A stretch of 64,000 nucleotides of DNA from Candidatus Centipeda massiliensis (GCF_900290285.1 NZ_LT985756.1:368508-432507); one strand, 5' to 3'. Positions 54,164-63,833 are shown, counted from the stretch's first letter. Program-made: numbers and translations. The notes: generated from the letters alone by a model not told the origin.

Positions 54164-56063
54164 GGGGGCTGTTGCACGAAGGCAAATTTGTCTTCGTACA
54201 GCAGCCCTCTTTTCATGGAAGCGCATCATTTTCGTAAAAGCCCAGCAAAAAAGACAAGATCCACTAAAACAGGGCAGAGGAACAAGGGCGATCCCTGTAT
54301 TCGCCCTTGTTCTTCTGCCCTTATTTGTTTTTCTGTTCCGTGTCCTATCCAGCTTCCTTGAGCGCAATAAGATGCCGCCCCACCGTGTCCCGCTGTATCT
54401 TTTCGTGCAACCGCAAGACATTGTGAGCAAGTGCCAGCAGGATTGCTTCTCCTAAGACGCTCTCTTGTCCCCGCGTCAGAAACCGTCGGAATCCGAAGTT
54501 CTCCTTGATCTGTGCAAATGCTCCCTCTACCTGTATGCTCCGGTTCATCCGCAGGAGGATTCCCTCCGTGCTGCGTATCCGTGCCAGATTTTCCTCCCGC
54601 TGAAATACTTTGCTCACTTCCAACCGTTTTACCCGCTCCTCCAGCGGTATCTTGCTGTGGTTGCCGTGGATGCACTGCCCCTTCCGTTCACACCCCCTGC
54701 ACTCCGCGCACGCATAGAGCGTCTTTTCACTGATGTATCCGCCCGCACTCTTTGTCCTGCGCGTGCCCACCGCACTGAGGCATTTGCCCTCGGCACATAG
54801 GTAGACGTCCTCTCCTGCAAGATACACCATGTTCTCACGCCGTCCAATGTCGTTCTTCCACTTGCGCTTCTTGCTGATCTTGTAGTTGTTCGGCTTGATG
54901 TAGGATGCCTGTCCCTTGTCCCGCAGATACAGGTAGTTCTCCTCACTCTCATAGCCTGCATCGGCGATGATGTTCCTGCTTCTTGTTCCGATGTGTTCCT
55001 GAAAATCTTCCAAGAACGGGATGAGTGTCCTTGTATCCGTCGGATTCGCATAGAGCCTAGCCATACGATGAAGGATGCCTCTACACCATATTGGAGGTTG
55101 TAGGCGGGCTTTAGCTGACCATTCTTCATCGCATCTTCTTTCATCCGCATGAAGGTTGCCTCCGTGTCGGTCTTTGAAAAGCTGTTACGTGCCCCGCAGA
55201 TGTGGAGTTTCTTCGTGTAGTCCTTCAGACGGAGAAGATACGTGTCCAGGGTCTCTACTGCACGCTGAAGCATGCTCTTTCGTCTTCCGCTCCCATAGAC
55301 GAAGACGATGCCCTGCGCCTTCTGCATGTGCTTCAAGCGGCGGCGCAGTCGTTTCAGATGTCGGATGTGGATGTCCCCGCCATGGCGCAGATGGATACCG
55401 AACGCCTTCTCCACGTATGCAAGAAAAGCAGAAAGCTTCTCCATGAGCCTGCTGCAGTGCTTTTGGACGCCCTTCTTCCAGACGGATCTGTACCGATTGG
55501 AGACGGACTCGATCTTAGTTCCGTCCACAAAGAGGTTCTGAAATGAGACTGCACCAACCTCCCCGAGCAGGAGTGCCATCTGTGCGAGAATCTCCTTGGC
55601 ACAGGGAGCGAAGTGCTTCTTGCGAAAACGGGCGATAGTCGTATGATCGGGCGCAGGACAGCCCTCCAAGAGGTACATGAAGTTGATGTCCCTGCGACAG
55701 ACCTCCTCGATGCGGCGGGAACTGTAGATGCGGTTCATGTAGGCATAGATGAGGACGGCGAGCAGTTTGTGCGGTGCGATGAGGTTTCGCTCTGCTCGGT
55801 GGAAGCTCAAAAAGAGCGCCGTAAGATCCATCTGGTGGATGCAGTGGCGCAGGAGACGGACGGGATCGTCCCGTTCGATTTGAAATTCAAAATTGAGGGG
55901 GAGGCTGACTTGAAATGAGCCTCCGAAGGATGTATAATCCTTGTGTAAAATTTGGTTGTTCATACCCTTATTTTACGCCAGTTCTCGGTGTTTGAAAACA
56001 CCGGGAACTGTTTTTTTGCAACAAAATTGAGGCTGCTGCACGAGCATTTCGTGCAACAGCCCC
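54164..56063 (-). mobile_element. IS1182-family insertion sequence
   Basis: About 1.9 kb bounded by inverted repeats: GGGGGCTGTTGCACGAA at 54164-54180 and TTCGTGCAACAGCCCC at 56048-56063. Each end can also fold into its own hairpin (54166-54209 and about 56029-56063). It contains one transposase gene on the minus strand, now frameshifted. I could not identify a clear target duplication. Confidence 0.75.
54345..55963 (-). pseudogene. IS1182-family transposase, frameshifted
   Basis: Together the two frames make about 535 residues, full length for IS1182. N-terminal part from the ATG at 55963: [61 protein letters not shown] (first catalytic Asp) and [17 protein letters not shown]. Near 55060-55065 the frame shifts; the product continues as [32 protein letters not shown] (second Asp) and RMNRSIQVEGAFAQIKENFGF (catalytic Glu), ending at 54345. 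A one-base change in TATGGCTAGGCTC would restore it. Programmed frameshifting is unlikely, since no slippery run is visible there. Confidence 0.85.
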
Positions 56064-56098
56064 ATTTTCTTTGAGAAGAGGAAAAGTTTTTTGAAAAC

Positions 56099-56143
56099 CT
56101 GTCATTTATGACAGTACGTTATCCCCCTGTTTTCTGTTACAAT
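56099..56143 (+). promoter_or_regulatory. Palindromic activator-type site plus -10 box, third copy
   Basis: Perfect CTGTCATTTATGACAG (56099-56114), 23 bases, TACAAT (56138-56143). It drives the two secreted-protein genes at 56182 and 56751. It begins 36 bases after the right end of the IS element. Confidence 0.6.
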
Positions 56144-56181
56144 GAATGATAGGAATAACCGCGTGAACAAAGGAGGACATG

Positions 56182-56724
56182 ATGAAAAAAATTCTATATG
56201 CCCTGCTCCTGTGCGTCCTGCTCGTCCCTGCGCAGCTGTGTGCGGCAGCCAATCTTCCGGAGGAGGATTTCGCACTCGGCGGCATCTGTATCGGGGATAC
56301 GCGTGCCGAGGTTGAGGAGCTCTACGGCAGTGGCAATCACTACGCAGACGGTGTGGAGGTGTGGAACGGCGAGGATGTCGGCATACACGCCATTGACTAC
56401 GGCGCGTCGCTCCATGTGACGTACCGCAGCTCGGATATGGGCTGGCACGTCATCAGTGTGCATCTCGGCGTAAATGACGTGAACGAGTATCTTTCAAGGC
56501 CGTCCGGGGAGTCGCAGAGCCTCGAGACACCGCGCGGCATCCACCTTGACAGCACGAAGGAGGATCTTGAGGAGGCATACGGCTACCTGCCGAAGCCGAA
56601 GTGCAGCAACAATGCGCCGCCCGTCTGCGGCTACTTCTACGACGGCGACACAGCGCAGATCGCATTCTACATCTGCGCCGAGCACAGCCCCGGCATCCGC
56701 TCCATCTGGCTGCACGAGAAGTAA
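56182..56724 (+). CDS. Secreted hypothetical protein
   Basis: 180 residues. The ATG at 56182 stands five bases after AGGAGG; the ATG one codon earlier is too close. Signal peptide (ILYALLLCVLLVPAQLCAAA). The mature part has two copies of a short pattern, IGDTRAEVEELYGSG and LDSTKEDLEEAYGYLP, each a beta-strand plus helix ending in YG. This resembles the duplicated motif of small exported proteins in which GxTxxEVxxxYG recurs. It has two Cys at CSNNAPPVC that could pair. Operon with the DUF3298 gene 26 bases downstream. Function unknown. Confidence 0.72.
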   Translation: MKKILYALLLCVLLVPAQLCAAANLPEEDFALGGICIGDTRAEVEELYGSGNHYADGVEVWNGEDVGIHAIDYGASLHVTYRSSDMGWHVISVHLGVNDVNEYLSRPSGESQSLETPRGIHLDSTKEDLEEAYGYLPKPKCSNNAPPVCGYFYDGDTAQIAFYICAEHSPGIRSIWLHEK

Positions 56725-56750
56725 ATCACCCCATGAAGGGAGGAACAACC

Positions 56751-57608
56751 ATGCACATCAAGACGTTTCTATCCGCCCTCCTGTCCGCCCTCCTTCTCTG
56801 TGCGCCTCTCGCGGCGGCAGAAAATGTCCTAAGCGACCGAACGGAGGAAATCAAACAGCCGCCGCAGTCGCTGGAGGAAGTGCAGGACAGGGCGGCGCGG
56901 GACTGGTCACGCTCCGTGGAATCCCCTGTCTCGTGGCTCACGGTCGAGGATCATGTCCTGACGGTCTACGACAAGGACGACACCAAGGTCTACCGCGGCA
57001 TCTACCCCCAGCTTGGGCTTGTGAATGATGACAGCTCACCGCTGGCAAAATCATTCGATGCGTGGAATGCGGAGATCGGTACTGGCGCATGGCACAGCCC
57101 GATCCGTACCTACAGCGAGGAAGCGCGCAGGGACGGCTACAAGCTCCCCTTCTATTACAGCGACATCACGCCGATCTCGCGGTGGGGGCGAGTGGATGAG
57201 CAGCTCATCTCGTTCTTTATGGAGGGGTCATCGTATGCGGGCGGCGCACATGCCATCCCCCACGTCGATGCGTATACCTTCGACCGCCGCACGGGACGGC
57301 AGATCGCACTCGACGAGATCGTCACGAACCGAACGCTCCTGATCGCCGCCATCGAGGCGGCATTCCAAACGCAGTATCCCGCAGCAGTGGAGCGGGATTT
57401 CCCGCACGGTGTCATGGAGGTGCTTCTCGAACAACATCCGGCGGAAAAGGGGCTTTCGTCGTTCTGCTGGTACATGGCTGCGGACGGGAGTCTCGTGATC
57501 TACTACCCAGACTCTGTGCTCGCCTCCTACGCAGCGGGTGCATTTACCCTCACGATTGCACGGCAGGATGCACCGCGCCTCTTTACGGCGGCGTATCCGA
57601 TGGAATAG
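56751..57608 (+). CDS. Secreted DUF3298 (RsiV/PdaC-like) domain protein
   Basis: 285 residues from the ATG at 56751, with GGGAGG eight bases upstream. Signal peptide (TFLSALLSALLLCAPLAAAE). The fold resembles the extracytoplasmic part of RsiV and PdaC: an N-terminal DUF4163-type region and a C-terminal DUF3298 part with YAGGAHAIPHVDAYTFDRRTGRQIALDEI, which is the family signature (GGAHg..y...n....tG..l.l.dl), and an end in YPDSVLASYAAGAFTLTI. RsiV binds lysozyme and PdaC is a peptidoglycan deacetylase; here only the domain is present without membrane helix or deacetylase. A role near peptidoglycan is plausible. Confidence 0.82.
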   Translation: MHIKTFLSALLSALLLCAPLAAAENVLSDRTEEIKQPPQSLEEVQDRAARDWSRSVESPVSWLTVEDHVLTVYDKDDTKVYRGIYPQLGLVNDDSSPLAKSFDAWNAEIGTGAWHSPIRTYSEEARRDGYKLPFYYSDITPISRWGRVDEQLISFFMEGSSYAGGAHAIPHVDAYTFDRRTGRQIALDEIVTNRTLLIAAIEAAFQTQYPAAVERDFPHGVMEVLLEQHPAEKGLSSFCWYMAADGSLVIYYPDSVLASYAAGAFTLTIARQDAPRLFTAAYPME

Positions 57609-57620
57609 TTACTGAACGCA

Positions 57621-57668
57621 AGAACAGGTGTGCAAAGCAAATACTGCATTGCACACCTGTTCTTTGTT
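57621..57668. terminator. Bidirectional terminator
   Basis: AGAACAGGTGTGCA and TGCACACCTGTTCT form a 14-base perfect stem followed by TTGTTTTTC. It separates the DUF3298 gene from the convergent outer-membrane protein gene. Confidence 0.8.
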
Positions 57669-57670
57669 TT

Positions 57671-58834
57671 TCAAAAATACGCCGTCAAACTCATTCCGAG
57701 AACTTTCTGCCGTGCGCCGTTATAGGTATGTCCAGTGAAAAGCGGCGTCGCAGGACGGGCGGGGCGCAGATCGAATCCCTCGACGGCAAGCGCAACACCG
57801 CGTGCGAGCACGATGTCGGCACGCGCACCCCAGCCGCGAAAGCCCGCACGCCCGAAGAAGGTCGGATCGCCATCCATCGTGTGATGGAGATACGTTGCGC
57901 GCGGCTGATGATAGTACGCGATCCACGCACCGTAGTCGCCCGCCTTCTCCACATTGGGAGAGGGACGGAGGCGCAGCCTCGCCACATAGCCGCGCCCGTC
58001 GTCGTCATAACGGTCGAGGTCGGTGCGCGCGCGCCCGTGCAGATACTCGAACTCGAAGCTGCGGTGACGGTCAAAGCGATAGCCTGCGAAGAGTTCGAGG
58101 ACACGCTGATGATCGATTCCGTTATGTACGGCGAGCGGATTTCTCCGTGCCTCCGCCATCGTAACGGCAGGGGATTCCGTGCGCAGATCGTAGTAGAACG
58201 CGCCGCCCATCCACTTCGTCCAGTTCCGTTCGTAGCCGAGGATGACGCCGCGCCTCCGCTGGCTGCCCGTCGGTGCAACGGTGCGCCCATAGAAGACGGA
58301 AGTCATGCCGACGTTCTTGTCGCCGTACCGCCAGCGCACGCCCTCAACGCGCTTGTCGAATACGTTTCCCTCAATCGGCGTGAAGATGAATCGGCCGGCG
58401 CGGATTCTCGCCCCGTGCCCATTTTCGTGCTCGACGTAGAGACGCGAAAGGTAGAGATGCCGATCGTTCTTGTGCGCGCCGGCGATCGTGTCCTTGTCAT
58501 AGCGAATGTCCTCAAGCATTCCGCTGACGCTCCATCCGCCGCCAACGTGAACCGTCGGCGCAATGCGCAGGCGGCGCGTGGAGAGGAATACGTCGCGCCG
58601 CTGCGCAGCGGACGGCAGCTCCATGCGTGCCTTGCCGTAGAGCCAGCGATAGTCGCCCCAGACAGCAAGGCGCGGCAGCTTCTCCGCTGCGGGATCGGGA
58701 GCGGTATCTGCGGTCTCGCCCCGCGCGGCGGTTTTCTCTTCGACAGCGGTCTCCGTCTCCGCTGCAGCGCAGGAAAGGGGGGCGCAAAGAAGCGCAAGGG
58801 GAAGAAGATAAAGATGGCGCACAATATCCTCCAT
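57671..58834 (-). CDS. Outer-membrane beta-barrel protein (putative porin)
   Basis: 387 residues with a signal peptide (LYLLPLALLCAPLSCAAA) and a short Ala/Thr/Glu-rich linker. From about residue 55 onward alternating beta strands with aromatic girdles and Arg/Asp-rich turns are visible: VWGDYRWLYGKARM, FLSTRRLRIAPTVHVGGGW, ARIRAGRFIFTPIEG, VILGYERNWTKWMGGAFYY. It ends LGMSLTAYF, with the C-terminal Phe needed for insertion by BamA. Such porin-like barrels are a mark of the outer membrane of Negativicutes. The solute is unknown. It is monocistronic. Confidence 0.8.
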   Translation of the reverse strand: MEDIVRHLYLLPLALLCAPLSCAAAETETAVEEKTAARGETADTAPDPAAEKLPRLAVWGDYRWLYGKARMELPSAAQRRDVFLSTRRLRIAPTVHVGGGWSVSGMLEDIRYDKDTIAGAHKNDRHLYLSRLYVEHENGHGARIRAGRFIFTPIEGNVFDKRVEGVRWRYGDKNVGMTSVFYGRTVAPTGSQRRRGVILGYERNWTKWMGGAFYYDLRTESPAVTMAEARRNPLAVHNGIDHQRVLELFAGYRFDRHRSFEFEYLHGRARTDLDRYDDDGRGYVARLRLRPSPNVEKAGDYGAWIAYYHQPRATYLHHTMDGDPTFFGRAGFRGWGARADIVLARGVALAVEGFDLRPARPATPLFTGHTYNGARQKVLGMSLTAYF

Positions 58835-58864
58835 TTTGATTGCATGGACAGAAACAATTCATGA

Positions 58865-59230
58865 TTCTATCTCATTTTATCATGAAAGATTACGATACAC
58901 AAGAAAACGGTTCTATGGCAGCTATTACGGATTCGCAATGCGTACTCCACGCAGAACCCTCGTTATGCAAGCGGACGTGTGCTCGTCCGCCTAAATACCT
59001 GCGGATTCCAAACGCGCTGCGCTTGAACGATTAAAATCCGCAGGGGGCGGGTCGCACACTCTACGCCGCTTGCTCCACTAGGGTTTGCTTAGGAGTACCG
59101 CATTTTCTTTTATCCGTAACATTTATCATAATACAAGAAAACATATATCTATTCATATTTTTATCTTGTAATCAGACTTTTTTCCCAAGGATTTTTATGT
59201 ATGACAGACGAAATAATACAATAGAAGTAT
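58865..59230. other. Long AT-rich intergenic region without visible gene
   Basis: Between the outer-membrane protein gene and the MITE at 59231. I see no convincing coding frame, tRNA or terminator. An ATGACAG half-site followed by TACAAT nine bases on (about 59198-59222) recalls the palindromic promoters elsewhere in the window but lacks the other half and the 23-base spacing. Confidence 0.5.
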
Positions 59231-59394
59231 AGGAAGCGCTGATAAATTCAGCCGCGCCATCTTAGCGCATCTTTTTTGCCCGCACTGTGTCGGCAAATCC
59301 TCCACATAGCTTTGGCTATGCGTCCGGTTTGCCTCCTTGTTCGGACGAAAAAATCTACGCCAATCTGCAGGACTTCATTTTATCAGCGATTCCT
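59231..59394. mobile_element. MITE-like inverted-repeat element, copy 3
   Basis: About 164 bp from AGGAAGCGCTGATAAA to TTTATCAGCGATTCCT, same direction as copy 1 and similar along its whole length, including GCTATGCGTCCGGTTTG. Flanks TAT and ATA are compatible with TA duplication. It ends 22 bases before the ATG of the sensor gene, so that gene is read through or from the element. Confidence 0.75.
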
Positions 59395-59416
59395 ATAATT
59401 TGCGGGAGGTGAGGCA

Positions 59417-61843
59417 ATGGGACATCTGCGGCAGCTGCACCTCTGTGCCGCCGGTCTGTTTGCTCTCCTTGCACTCCTCCTGTATATCCCACGGGCGGAC
59501 GCGCTCACCGTCGCATACGATCAGAATTACGGCACGGCGTATGTGAATGTTCTGCGCCGCGCCTCCGTGGAGCCTCTGGAGGCGCAGGGATACGCGCGGC
59601 GGCTGCTCGAACTGTTTCAGGATCGCCGCGCGGATGCGGTCGAGGTCTATGATTTTCAGGCGGAGCAGTTCCTGCGCGGCGCGGCGGAGGAGCTCTACTG
59701 GTACCCGCATTATACAGCGACGGTTGTGCTCGCCGTACATACAGATGCCCCCACCCCCGTGCGGCGCTGGGCGGATCTCAGGGAGGATGTCACGATCATA
59801 CTGCCCGAGTGGTCGCCGGAGCGCGAGATTTTCTTTCTGGCTCTCGTACGGGGACTCTCTGTCGATACGGATACGGCGTTTGCACGGCTTGCCCAGATGC
59901 GGCGGGACGGGCGGCTGCGCTTTTACGCGACGCACCGCAGGATGTGGGGCATTCTGGCAAATGCGGACAGGAACGATGTCTACGTCCTCTTTGACCATGA
60001 GGCGGAACACCTGATCCGGCGTGGGGCACCGCTGCAGATTGTCGTCCCTGCAGAGGGGACGCGCAGCGTGACCAAGGGTCTGCTCTCGCGCCGCCCGATC
60101 ACATTTCGAGAGACGCTCCCGGAGGAGCTGGATGCCGCAGGGTATCCGCCGCTCCCCCCGTCTGGCACAGCTGTCCACGCGATGCCGCCCGATTTCCCGC
60201 ATGTCCTCCGCGCAGTGAATACGCACTATCACGCACAGATCATGGAGCGGCCTCACCTCGCGCCTGCAGAGGAGTACGCGCGGTTTCTCATTCTCGTGCT
60301 GATGCTGCCGCTTACGGTCATCTGGGGCGCATGTCTGCACCGCCGCATCCGTCACCACGGCGCGCGCCGCGCCGTTCTCCTCCTCATCGCCATGCTGCTC
60401 CTCTGGGAGCTGACGCGCATGGCAAAGATCCTCACGTTCGTACATGACAGCAGCTTGGAGCGCATGCTCTGGTACCTCTTCTACGTGTTCCGCGCGGGGC
60501 TCTCGGTCGCGCTCCTCTGGATCGCGTGGGGCTCGGATGAGGATGTGCTGGAGCGCACGATGCCGCCGTGGCTGAAGACGGTTTTCGGCATCAATCTGCT
60601 GCTCGCCGTGCTCGTTCTCTGCAACGATCTGCATCATCAATTTTTCTACTTCACGTGGGACACGGAGATGATGGAATGGTCGGAGCATCTGGCGTGGGGC
60701 ACATACGTCTACTGGACGATCTGGTTCATCGAGATCTTCGCGGCGCTCCTTCTCCTCCTCGAAAAGGCAAAGCAGCAGCAGGTGCTGCGCCCTGCAATGA
60801 CGCTTCCCTTTCTCCTGTTCGCGTGCTTTGTCATATACTCCATCGCCTATCAATATGTGGCGTGGGTGCGGTGGCCGGAGCTGACGGCGGTGACGGCGCT
60901 CTTCTTCCTGCTGCTGGGCGAGCTGTGCCTGCGCACGGGGCTGATGCCGTCGAACCGCTTTCATGCGGCGTTCTTTACCAATGCACAGCTCGCGATGCGT
61001 CTGGTGAATGCGGCAGGAGATATTGTCTTTGCCTCGGCGGCACGATGGGATGCAGAGGGACGCGATACGCATACGGCGCGCATGGAGCTGCGCGGCGGCG
61101 CCATTCTGTGGCAGGAGGATCTCTCGCTCCTGCACGAGCAGCAGCGGCGGCTCGCGCTTACGCGCGACGCGCTGCGCCGCTCACATGAGCTTCTGCGCAG
61201 GGAACACGGGATCCGAAAGAACCTCCTCTCCCTGACGCTCCGCCGTGCGCTGTCCGATGAACTGGAGGCAATTCTTGCCGCCAAGCGCCCGCTCCTGCGC
61301 CAGTTTCGCGAGCAGCTGATGGCGACGGAGGACAAGGGGGAGGTCACGCAGCTCCTCCGTCGGCTGAACCTGCTCTCTTCCTATCTCAAGAAGCGCTGCG
61401 TGCTCTTTCTCAAGGGGCAGGAGGACGGGCGCATCCGCACGGACGAGCTCGCGATGGCGGTCTCGGAGATCTGTACCTACCTGCGTCCGCTGGGGCTGCG
61501 CGTCGGCGTGGAGTGGACGCAGCCGGAGTCTCTGCGCGCACAGACGTCACTCGCCCTCTTCGACGCGTTCGCAGAACTCCTGCGGTGCGCCGCTGCAGAG
61601 GGGACGGAGAGTGTGTTCTGTCGCTTCACGGAGGAACATGTGTCCTTTCTGCTCGAACCCGCGCCGTGGATCGCCCCGTGGGCGGCGGCATGGCAGGAGG
61701 AACACGCCGCCGTCATGACAGAGGATCGCGGCTATGCCCTGATGCTGACCGTGTGCCCCGTCACCGCAGGGGCGGAGGAACGGGACGGCAGCGCTGCGGC
61801 AAAAGACGCGGGGGATCGGGGGGCTGCGCCATGGAACGCCTGA
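59417..61843 (+). CDS. Receptor-like sensor: periplasmic binding domain, 7TM region, degenerate kinase-like tail
   Basis: 808 residues; GGGAGGTGAGG upstream. Signal anchor (LFALLALLLYIPRADA) then a periplasmic region of about 240 residues resembling solute-binding proteins (LTVAYDQNYGTAYVNVL, HTDAPTPVRRWADLRED). Seven membrane helices follow (about residues 288-520). The cytoplasmic part has a PAS-like start (AAGDIVFASAARW), a coiled coil and a region like the HisKA_3/ATPase module but without recognisable N or G boxes. It probably senses a solute and passes the signal to the kinase encoded next, whose ATG lies within its last codons (13-base overlap). Confidence 0.75.
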   Translation: MGHLRQLHLCAAGLFALLALLLYIPRADALTVAYDQNYGTAYVNVLRRASVEPLEAQGYARRLLELFQDRRADAVEVYDFQAEQFLRGAAEELYWYPHYTATVVLAVHTDAPTPVRRWADLREDVTIILPEWSPEREIFFLALVRGLSVDTDTAFARLAQMRRDGRLRFYATHRRMWGILANADRNDVYVLFDHEAEHLIRRGAPLQIVVPAEGTRSVTKGLLSRRPITFRETLPEELDAAGYPPLPPSGTAVHAMPPDFPHVLRAVNTHYHAQIMERPHLAPAEEYARFLILVLMLPLTVIWGACLHRRIRHHGARRAVLLLIAMLLLWELTRMAKILTFVHDSSLERMLWYLFYVFRAGLSVALLWIAWGSDEDVLERTMPPWLKTVFGINLLLAVLVLCNDLHHQFFYFTWDTEMMEWSEHLAWGTYVYWTIWFIEIFAALLLLLEKAKQQQVLRPAMTLPFLLFACFVIYSIAYQYVAWVRWPELTAVTALFFLLLGELCLRTGLMPSNRFHAAFFTNAQLAMRLVNAAGDIVFASAARWDAEGRDTHTARMELRGGAILWQEDLSLLHEQQRRLALTRDALRRSHELLRREHGIRKNLLSLTLRRALSDELEAILAAKRPLLRQFREQLMATEDKGEVTQLLRRLNLLSSYLKKRCVLFLKGQEDGRIRTDELAMAVSEICTYLRPLGLRVGVEWTQPESLRAQTSLALFDAFAELLRCAAAEGTESVFCRFTEEHVSFLLEPAPWIAPWAAAWQEEHAAVMTEDRGYALMLTVCPVTAGAEERDGSAAAKDAGDRGAAPWNA

Positions 61844-63216
61844 CCGCATACGGCTATGGGGAGATTGTCGCGCTCGTCCTCCTCGCGAGTCTCGTCCTCA
61901 TCGCCCAGAGTGCCGCGTTCTGTTATGCCGCCGCACGTCTCCCGCGCCGCCGGATCCTCTACCTGCTGCCCGAGGCGGCGGCACTCGCCGTCAGCCTCCT
62001 TGTGGTTCTGCTGCTCGGCGGTGGCTGGAAGCTCTTTCTCATGGAGCTGTCGCCGGACGGCTGGCTTGCGCCGCAGCGTTATGCGGCGGGGCTGCTTGCG
62101 CTCACCGTCGGTCTCACCTCCTCCTGCGAGCGCAGGCTGCTCCCCGGGCTTCTGCTCGCGTTTGCGGGTCTATGCACACTGCCTCCGATGGATGCCTTCC
62201 TCCCGCTGAGTGCCATCCTCATCCTCGCTCTGCTCGGCGTACGGCTCATGCTGCTCGCCATGCGGGCACGCAGCACGCATGATGTGACGATTGCCTCCAT
62301 CCGTGCGGGGCTGGATCTCCTGCCCGAGGGAATCCTCTTCGGACGTACGGGGCACGCCGCCGCACTTGTCAACATCGCCATGCTGCAGTTCATGGAGCGG
62401 CTCCTCGGGCGGCAGTACCGCAGCGCGGAGGAATTCTGGGCGGCACTCACGGCATTTGACGCGCCCGCCGTCGCGGAGAAGCACGCACGCAGGGATGCCT
62501 TTCTCTTCCGCTTTGCACAGGGGGATACGTGGCTCGTGCAGCGCACGCATCTGACCAACGGATTGGATGGCTGGCAGCTGACGGCAGGCTGTGTCACGGA
62601 GTTCGATGCCGTTTCGCAGGAGCTTGAGGCAAAGAATGAGGCACTCGCCGATATGGTCGACGCGCAGAAGGAGCTGCTCGCAACGCTCGAAGAGACGGAG
62701 CGGCACCGCACGCTGCAGGAGATCACCTCGCGCGTGCACGATGTTCTCGGACAGCGGATCAGTATGCTCCAACAGCTGCTCGCAAGCCCCGCGCCGAAGG
62801 ACGCGCTCGACACGATTGTGCGCATCGACAGCCTCTTGGAGGCGGTTCCGCTCGCGCAGGAGGTGCATCCCGCGACGCTGCTCGCCGATCTGACGGACAC
62901 CTACCGAGGGCTCGGCATACGGCTCACGGTCACGGGCAGTCTGCCGCGCAATCTGCGCCGCGCCCGCGCCTTTGCCGCCATCATCCGCGAGGCACTCAGC
63001 AATGCGGTCTGCCACGGACGTGCGAACGCGGTCACGATCACCCTCGGCGAGCGGCAGCTGCGCATCCGCGACAACGGCATCGGCTGCAGGGAGCTGCACC
63101 TCGGCGGCGGTCTTTCGGGCATGATGCGGCGCGTGAACGAGCTCGGCGGCCGCCTCCTGATCACGCAGGCACCGCATTTTGAAATTGAGGCACGGATAGG
63201 GGAGAAGCGCCAATGA
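61831..63216 (+). CDS. NarX/DesK-type sensor histidine kinase
   Basis: 461 residues from the ATG at 61831. About six N-terminal membrane helices (to residue 145), a PAS-like domain (GLDLLPEGILFGRTGHAAAL, PAVAEKHARRDAFLFRF), a coiled coil, then the HisKA_3 dimerisation segment HRTLQEITSRVHDVLGQRIS with the phosphoacceptor His in RVHDVLG. The ATPase domain has the N box IIREALSNAVCHGRANAVTI in part, and the G1 box IRDNGIGC, followed by GGGLSGMMRRVNELGG. Members autophosphorylate and pass phosphate to NarL-type regulators. It overlaps the receptor gene and the regulator gene (ATGA at 63213), so all three are co-translated. Confidence 0.9.
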   Translation: MERLTAYGYGEIVALVLLASLVLIAQSAAFCYAAARLPRRRILYLLPEAAALAVSLLVVLLLGGGWKLFLMELSPDGWLAPQRYAAGLLALTVGLTSSCERRLLPGLLLAFAGLCTLPPMDAFLPLSAILILALLGVRLMLLAMRARSTHDVTIASIRAGLDLLPEGILFGRTGHAAALVNIAMLQFMERLLGRQYRSAEEFWAALTAFDAPAVAEKHARRDAFLFRFAQGDTWLVQRTHLTNGLDGWQLTAGCVTEFDAVSQELEAKNEALADMVDAQKELLATLEETERHRTLQEITSRVHDVLGQRISMLQQLLASPAPKDALDTIVRIDSLLEAVPLAQEVHPATLLADLTDTYRGLGIRLTVTGSLPRNLRRARAFAAIIREALSNAVCHGRANAVTITLGERQLRIRDNGIGCRELHLGGGLSGMMRRVNELGGRLLITQAPHFEIEARIGEKRQ

Positions 63217-63833
63217 TTAAGATTTTGCTCGTGGACGACCAAAAGATCCTGCTCGACGGACTGGTTCGGATTCTCGCGCCCCTCGACGATATGGAGGTGG
63301 TCGGCAGCTGTATTCTCTCGGAGCTGGCGGAGGAGGCGTGTGCGCGTCTTGCACCCGACCTCGTGCTCATGGATATCTGCATGGAGGGGCGCACGAGCGG
63401 CATACAGATCTGCGCCCACCTCAAGGAGCGCTTCCCGCAGCTGCGCGTTGTCCTCATGACGGGGATGCAGGAAGTCGCCTTTCTCACACGGGCAAAGGAC
63501 GCGGGCGCGGACAGCTTCATCTACAAGGAGGCGTCGGGCGAGGAGTTCGCCGCCTGTATCCGCGCGACAATGGAGGGCGCTCACATCTATCCGAACGTAC
63601 GCACCGACTCTACCTTCGGCGACACCGAAACCCCGCTGACCAAACGAGAGCTCGCCATCCTGCGCTGCATCTGCAGCAATATGAGCTATGAGGAGATTGC
63701 CGATGCCCTTGGGATCACGAAGCGCACGGTGAACTTCCACGTCGGCAATATGCTCGCCAAGACGGGCTACAAGAGTGTCGTCGGGCTTGCCGTCGAGGCG
63801 ACGGAAAAGGGCTATACGGACAGCGGTCAATAG
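63213..63833 (+). CDS. NarL/FixJ-family response regulator
   Basis: 206 residues. Receiver domain with acidic pocket LLVDDQ (Asp8, Asp9), phosphoacceptor Asp54 in LVLMDICMEG, Thr in VLMTGM and Lys in SFIYKEAS. The C-terminal LuxR-type helix-turn-helix reads LTKRELAILRCICSNMSYEEIADALGITKRTVNFHVGNML in parts. The kinase upstream is the clear partner. The target genes are unknown. A terminator follows at once, so it is the last gene of the operon. Confidence 0.95.
   Translation: MIKILLVDDQKILLDGLVRILAPLDDMEVVGSCILSELAEEACARLAPDLVLMDICMEGRTSGIQICAHLKERFPQLRVVLMTGMQEVAFLTRAKDAGADSFIYKEASGEEFAACIRATMEGAHIYPNVRTDSTFGDTETPLTKRELAILRCICSNMSYEEIADALGITKRTVNFHVGNMLAKTGYKSVVGLAVEATEKGYTDSGQ

Noticed and set aside
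59198..59222. ATGACAG plus TACAAT before the MITE as a fourth member of the palindromic promoter class
   Set aside because: Only half of the palindrome is present and the spacing is nine bases instead of 23.
59393..61135. 580-codon minus-strand frame opposite the sensor gene
   Set aside because: Arg/Glu/His-rich shadow frame; the plus strand carries a signal peptide and seven helices.
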